Of a DNA stretch of 64,000 nt, positions 59,696 to 64,000 are shown piece by piece. Positions within the stretch are counted from its first letter, which is position 1; each line of letters starts with the position of its first letter. The notes beneath the pieces were generated by a model. That model made no database searches and had not been told where the DNA came from. It worked only from the letters and a program-made list of their open reading frames with translations. The position numbers and the translations under genes were made by a program. The DNA lies in the NCBI GenBank assembly GCA_016711225.1, contig JADJTK010000010.1, positions 62,001 through 126,000 of the forward strand, in the 5' to 3' direction. The DNA is from Opitutaceae bacterium. Its GTDB lineage: Bacteria; Verrucomicrobiota; Verrucomicrobiia; Opitutales; Opitutaceae.

Positions 59696-60223
59696 AGTGC
59701 GAGACCAATTTGGGGTTTGTGGAGATCCCTAACCGGGGAGGCGGCCGCCGAGGGAAATCGGGCCAGGAACGCATTGTGAATAACCTGTGAGCGATTGTGC
59801 CTTGCTGACTGGAAATTCGGGGCGAAGGCGGTCAGGGAAGAGCCGGGTTGGGCGCGGCACTTGCGCGCGGATTTAGCGCCCGTTTCTGTGGCGGAGGTTA
59901 CGGCGGTTGTACCCAGTGGGAATGCCGTGGAAGTCGCTGATTTAAGCGTGACGTTTTGAGCTGTCGATTTCCGGCGCTAGGCATTGATTTATAACAACTA
60001 ACAACGATATCGCCTGAACGCACCTAGGGCGCGTTTATTGGTGCGTTGGTTTCACCTGCCGGGGCGGCGGGGATGGAGCCAGTTTGATAGCCTGTTTTGC
60101 CGAGCTTCTGGCCCCCGGGAAGTGTGCCCAATTCGGCGGCTGCCGGTAGGTTACGTCGCGATGACGGGGACGCTGTGAGGAACTACCCCAACCCGCGGCT
60201 TTCCGCGGCGATTCGCGGTCCCG
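59696..60223. other. Gene-free region between convergent genes
   Basis: The 528 bp between two convergent genes have no coding frame. An AT-rich stretch (about 59970-60015) stands out from the GC-rich surroundings but matches no known element. Confidence 0.5.
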
Positions 60224-63200
60224 CTAGTTGCGCTCCACGCTGAGCGGAAGGGAGAAGTAGACGGTGGCTCCCTGATTGAGCACGGCATCGGCCCAGACTC
60301 GGCCGCCGTGGCGCATGACGATGCGTCGAACGTTCGCCAAACCGATGCCACTGCCCTCGAAATCGCGCGGGTGATGCAGGCGCTGGAAAACGCCAAACAG
60401 CTTCTCGGCGTACTTCGGGTTGAATCCGACGCCGTTGTCGCGCATGAAGAAAACGTGTTCGCCGGTGGACACGGTGGAGGGTAGCACACCGAACTCGATG
60501 ACGGCCGGGGTGCGGCCGCGGGTGAATTTGAGTGCGTTGCTCAGCAGATTGACGAGCACTTGGCGCAGCAGAGTCGGATCGGCGGAAACCTCGGGCATGC
60601 TCGCGACGCGGAACTCGATGGCCCTATCTCCGACCTCGCGGAGGAGTTCGCTGCGCGCCTCGGTGAAAAGCGTCTCCATGTGGATGGACACGCGTTGCAG
60701 TTCGGCGCGGCCGAGGCGGGAGAAGACCAGCAGGCTGTCGATGAGTTGTCCCAAGCGGGTGGCCTCCGAGGAGATCACACTGAGAAAGTGGGTGCACTCG
60801 TCGTCGAGGTGCCCGGTGGTGCGGGTGTGCAGCAGATCGGCGAAGCCGCTGATGTTGCGCAGCGGGGCGCGCAGATCGTGAGAGACGGAGTAGGAGAACG
60901 ACTCGAGTTCGCGGTTGGTGGTGATCAACCGCTCGTTGGCTCCGTGCAGCTCGGCGGTGCGCCGATCGACGCGCTGCTCCAACTCCTCGTTGAGGCGGCG
61001 GTAGCGGTCCTCGCTGGCCTGGAGTTCGGTGGCTTTGCGCAGGGTCGCGTCGACTTGGTGGGCAAGCTGGCTGTTGGTCTCGTGGAGCTCGCGGGTGCGC
61101 AGCGCGACCACGCGTTCGAGGCGCGCCTTTTCGCGGCGCTCGATCAAGGCCGCAGTCCAGGCCACCAGCATGATCGAGGCGACGATGGCAGCGAAGTAGA
61201 CCACGTAGGCCACCGGGGTGCGGAACCAGGGGGGCTGGATGGTGAAGGCAAGAGTCGCCTCTTCGCCGATACTGGTGCCGGCGCGGGGGCGCACGTGCAG
61301 GATGTAGTTCCCTTCCTTGAGCCGGTCGAAGGCGGCCGCCCCGGTGCTGCCGGTGGAGAACCAATCGCCGGCGGCGCCCTCCAGTTTCACCTCGAAGCTG
61401 ACCGGGGGGCCGAAGGGGTTGCCGGGGGCCAGGAAGTGGGCGAGCAGGGAGTTGTTGGCGTAAGCGAGCGCTGGCAGTCGTTTCTCGACCGGATAGAGGG
61501 TGCGCCCGCCGGCGCCCAGCTGGACCCGGGTGATGATCGCCCGCAACGGGGTAAGCTCGGGCAGGGGCATGGTCGGATCGTAGCGGGAAAGGCGGCGACG
61601 TTCGTGCATCCAGATCGCCCCTCCCTCTTCGATCGTGAACATGTAGGGGCGGATGTCGGCGGGCAGCGGCTCGGAGTAGCGGTGGCCCTCGTTGGCATGA
61701 TCGTCGATCATGGCAACCCCGCCCTGGCGGGCGATCCAGAGCCGCCCGGCGGAGTCGCGCGTGGGGCGGCCATGGGCGCCCAAGGTCTCCGGGTAGCGCT
61801 GCGCGAGCTCGGTGTCGTCGACAAAGCGATGCTGGGCCCGCTCGAAGCGTTGGGTTTTGCCGGTGACACCGAAATGGGCCACCCCGTCGAGCACGAAGAT
61901 CTGGGTCCAGCCGGAGCCGAGGCCTTGCTCGGGCCCGAGAATCTCGAGGCGGGGGAGGTTGCCGGTAAGGTCGATCCGGCCGACGCGGCTGTTGCCGAGT
62001 TCGACCCAGATGAAGCCGTCGCCATCCTCGGGCACGCCGAAGTTGTCGCCCAGTCCGGATACCGGGAAGCGCTCGAGTTGGAGGGCGCCGGGGGTGGGGG
62101 TGAGCCAGCCGATCTCGCCGCGCGCCACGTAGAGCCAGCGGCGGCCGTCGCGGGAGCGGATGTTGACGCGGGCGTTGACGGGCCCGGGGGCGGCCAGGAC
62201 CCAACCCGAGCCGGTGTAGCGGAAGATGCCCTCCTCGTTGCTGGCAAGCAGCGGGCCGGCGAGCGCGGAGATGGAATGCACGTAGCTGCCCGGAGGGGTG
62301 TCGTCTTCAAGGCGGTCGAGCCGCTGCTCCGCGGTGTAGACGCCACGTAGGACGTGGCCGTCGGAGAGCAGCCAGATGCGGCCGTCGTGGCGAATGGGCT
62401 GGGCGTAGGCCAAGCCGGTGGGCACGAGCGGGCTGAAGTGGGAGAGGCGCGAGGGGAATTCGATGCGCGCGATGCCCTCGTTGAGCAAGGCCCAGACAAT
62501 TCCGCCCGTGGCGTAGTGGAGACGTTGGACGCGCGAGAGGCGTTGGTCGAGCGCACCGGCGAGCACCTGTACGATGCGGCCGGTGCGGTCGAAGAAGACC
62601 AGGCCGAGGGAGTCGATCGCGGCGACATAGAAGCCGCTGCCGGCGGCGCAGAGATCGTTGATCCGGCGCCCGCCGGAGAGCGGGCCGGTAAGGGTGAAGG
62701 GGCGCAGCGTGGTGCCATCGAAGAGGCGCAGGCCCCCGGCGTTGGTGCCCACCAGCGAGGTGGTGGCGTCGAACGCTGCGGCGCAGGTGATGGTGTTGGT
62801 GGCGGTGGTGGCGCCGGCAGGGATGGTGGTGCGCAGGGAGTCCTCCTCGAGGCGAAGCACGGTGCCGGTGGCCTGCTCGCTGGCGAACACCACCGGGCCT
62901 ACGGAGAAGACGCGTTCGCAGGCATTGAGCTGGCCGATGATGCGCGCCGTCTGTCCTGGTCGCCAGGAGACGAGGGGGCCGCTGCCGGAGTGCCAGTACC
63001 AGTTGCGGCCGGCGGTGGTGGCGATGGTGCCCACGGGCTGTTCATTGCGCTCGTTGAGCGGCACGGTGGCGACCGGCCGGTACTGCCAAGTGCCCTCGGA
63101 GCCGAACTCGATGCGGGCGAAGCCCCCCGGGATGCCGGCGTAGATGCCGCCCTCGGTGTCGACGGCCACACTCACGGTATCCACGCGGTGGCCGCCCTCG

Positions 63201-63508
63201 GACTGGCGGAAGACCTCCCAGCGCACGCCGTCGCCCAGGGCCAGCTCGCTGCGGGTGACCACCAGGATGCGCCCGTCGGGCAACTGGTGCAGATCGGTGG
63301 GAGCGGCGCTCAGGCCCAGGGCTTCCGTGCCCAGTACCACAAATGCCGGGGCCCCGGTTTCGACGGCCCCGGCCGGCGGCGCGGCTTGGGGAGGGTTCTG
63401 CGCAGCCGCCGGCCAAGCGGCAGCCACGGCGAGCAGGAGGCACCCCAGAATACGGCGACGCCGGGGACGGGCGAGGCAAGTCAACGGGGGTGCGGGGCGG
63501 AAAGGCAT
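60224..63508 (-). CDS. Large sensor histidine kinase with Reg_prop/Y_Y_Y sensor domain
   Basis: The 1094-residue protein has a signal or anchor segment (LGCLLLAVAAAWPAAA). A periplasmic two-component-regulator propeller (Reg_prop, about 40-640) and a Y_Y_Y domain (about 650-760, including KLEGAAGDWFSTGS) follow. A membrane helix (YVVYFAAIVASIMLVAWTAA, about 770) leads to a coiled-coil linker. The kinase has an H-box FSYSVSHDLRAPLRN (His at about 875), an N-box LVNLLSNALKF and ATP lid motifs RDNGVGFNP and GSGIGLANVRRI. No receiver domain or response regulator is attached. Such sensors usually detect carbohydrates in Bacteroidetes and Verrucomicrobia. It is divergent from the next gene. Confidence 0.9.
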   Translation of the reverse strand: MPFRPAPPLTCLARPRRRRILGCLLLAVAAAWPAAAQNPPQAAPPAGAVETGAPAFVVLGTEALGLSAAPTDLHQLPDGRILVVTRSELALGDGVRWEVFRQSEGGHRVDTVSVAVDTEGGIYAGIPGGFARIEFGSEGTWQYRPVATVPLNERNEQPVGTIATTAGRNWYWHSGSGPLVSWRPGQTARIIGQLNACERVFSVGPVVFASEQATGTVLRLEEDSLRTTIPAGATTATNTITCAAAFDATTSLVGTNAGGLRLFDGTTLRPFTLTGPLSGGRRINDLCAAGSGFYVAAIDSLGLVFFDRTGRIVQVLAGALDQRLSRVQRLHYATGGIVWALLNEGIARIEFPSRLSHFSPLVPTGLAYAQPIRHDGRIWLLSDGHVLRGVYTAEQRLDRLEDDTPPGSYVHSISALAGPLLASNEEGIFRYTGSGWVLAAPGPVNARVNIRSRDGRRWLYVARGEIGWLTPTPGALQLERFPVSGLGDNFGVPEDGDGFIWVELGNSRVGRIDLTGNLPRLEILGPEQGLGSGWTQIFVLDGVAHFGVTGKTQRFERAQHRFVDDTELAQRYPETLGAHGRPTRDSAGRLWIARQGGVAMIDDHANEGHRYSEPLPADIRPYMFTIEEGGAIWMHERRRLSRYDPTMPLPELTPLRAIITRVQLGAGGRTLYPVEKRLPALAYANNSLLAHFLAPGNPFGPPVSFEVKLEGAAGDWFSTGSTGAAAFDRLKEGNYILHVRPRAGTSIGEEATLAFTIQPPWFRTPVAYVVYFAAIVASIMLVAWTAALIERREKARLERVVALRTRELHETNSQLAHQVDATLRKATELQASEDRYRRLNEELEQRVDRRTAELHGANERLITTNRELESFSYSVSHDLRAPLRNISGFADLLHTRTTGHLDDECTHFLSVISSEATRLGQLIDSLLVFSRLGRAELQRVSIHMETLFTEARSELLREVGDRAIEFRVASMPEVSADPTLLRQVLVNLLSNALKFTRGRTPAVIEFGVLPSTVSTGEHVFFMRDNGVGFNPKYAEKLFGVFQRLHHPRDFEGSGIGLANVRRIVMRHGGRVWADAVLNQGATVYFSLPLSVERN

Positions 63509-63743
63509 TTTCGGGGTCGGCCGGCCGGGAGACCATCCGAGGCCCGGGGCAGGCAGAGAAAAAGCGGAGCAGCCGCGGCAGGCAATGCCGGAGGTGCGCA
63601 GGGGCGGGATTTCCGGGCAGGGCGGAGACGCGGGCTTGCGCCGGCCGCCCGGCCGCTCTGGTCTCGGGCCCGGCCGCGCCGAACGAAGGACCGCTCACCC
63701 GTTCGGGCTGTTGTCTGCCGCGCTATCCTGCACCCTCCCGGTC

Positions 63744-64000
63744 ATGCCCGTAACCGCCCCCCCTGTGTCCGCCCCGTCCCGCGCCTCCCGCTGGCGAGGG
63801 CATCGGCGCTACTGGCGGGCGCAGCTTCTGGGGTGGGGCGTGGTCGGCACGGTGTTCTTCGCCCAGGACCTGCTTGCCGCGAAGGAGCGGGTGAATCATG
63901 CCGGCACTGCCGGCTTCCTGGTGTACTTCGCCCTGTGCGGGATCGGAGCCAGCCATATGTTGAGGTGTTGGATGCAGTGGCGCGGGGCGATCGTGGGCCG
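63744..64000 (+). CDS. Membrane protein, 5' part (possible LytS/YehU-type sensor kinase)
   Basis: The frame is open from ATG 63744 to the window edge. The 85 visible residues include HRRYWRAQLLGWGVVGTVFF and GFLVYFALCGIGASHMLRCW, two membrane helices. 'YWRAQLLGWG' followed by several helices is a usual start of LytS/YehU-type histidine kinases, so this could be such a sensor, but the kinase part lies outside. Divergent from the large sensor kinase by 235 bp. Confidence 0.55.
   Translation, partial: MPVTAPPVSAPSRASRWRGHRRYWRAQLLGWGVVGTVFFAQDLLAAKERVNHAGTAGFLVYFALCGIGASHMLRCWMQWRGAIVG

Noticed and set aside
59950..60020. AT-rich patch as a replication origin or attachment site
   Set aside because: No DnaA boxes, no repeats and no tRNA or integrase nearby.

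Overview
The window is high-GC bacterial chromosome. PEP-CTERM and DPDGDG-type secreted proteins, a Reg_prop/Y_Y_Y sensor kinase, HPr kinase without visible PTS genes, DPxAA-repeat proteins and many dispersed palindromes suggest a verrucomicrobium, most likely of the Opitutaceae. This is inference from gene content; there is no rRNA or tRNA gene in the window to anchor it.

Layout. 1-13 kb: housekeeping and metabolism (the end of an EF-G-like GTPase, a SEC-C protein, outer-membrane phospholipase A, an RsuA-type pseudouridine synthase, a PEP-CTERM autotransporter-like protein, an adenylate-kinase-like protein, CbiX, an rRNA methyltransferase, and a PLP decarboxylase divergent from a MocR regulator). 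13-25 kb: large secreted or repeat proteins (a beta-helix protein, a DPxAA-repeat protein, a glycosidase-like 898-residue protein), PilT with a deoxyribosyltransferase, and long intergenic stretches full of palindromes and CACAGAG-type repeats. 25.7-35.2 kb: an integron gene-cassette array. 35-48 kb: purA, guaB, an ACE-like (M2) peptidase, a periplasmic carbonic anhydrase, an SGNH-DUF1080 protein and a D,D-carboxypeptidase. 48.7-53.1 kb: a four-gene MacAB/TolC-like efflux operon. 53-64 kb: hprK, nitronate monooxygenase, an MBL-fold protein, an NTF2-like protein, an aminotransferase, a large sensor kinase and the start of another membrane protein.

The main discovery is the array at 25757-34843. 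Sixteen attC sites, all 90-93 bp and all in one orientation, separate 17 short plus-strand cassettes. In 14 of the first 16 cassettes the 7-base R'' box is the exact complement of that cassette's own left-hand GTTRRRY box, which is what excision and reinsertion of circular cassettes by an integron integrase predicts. No integrase gene is visible, so within this window the array is a CALIN (attC cluster lacking an integrase). The cargo is almost entirely unknown small proteins, mostly lipoproteins or membrane proteins. One HAD-like cassette is split by an IS3-family element with a 3-bp target duplication, and two neighbouring cassettes are fused in frame through an attC.

Caveat: about ten genes show single-base frameshifts or internal stops, concentrated in the array, the IS and large non-core genes, while core genes (purA, guaB, hprK, the efflux operon) are intact. 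Either the non-core DNA is decaying or the assembly has indel errors. Broken genes are given over their full span with the break position stated.
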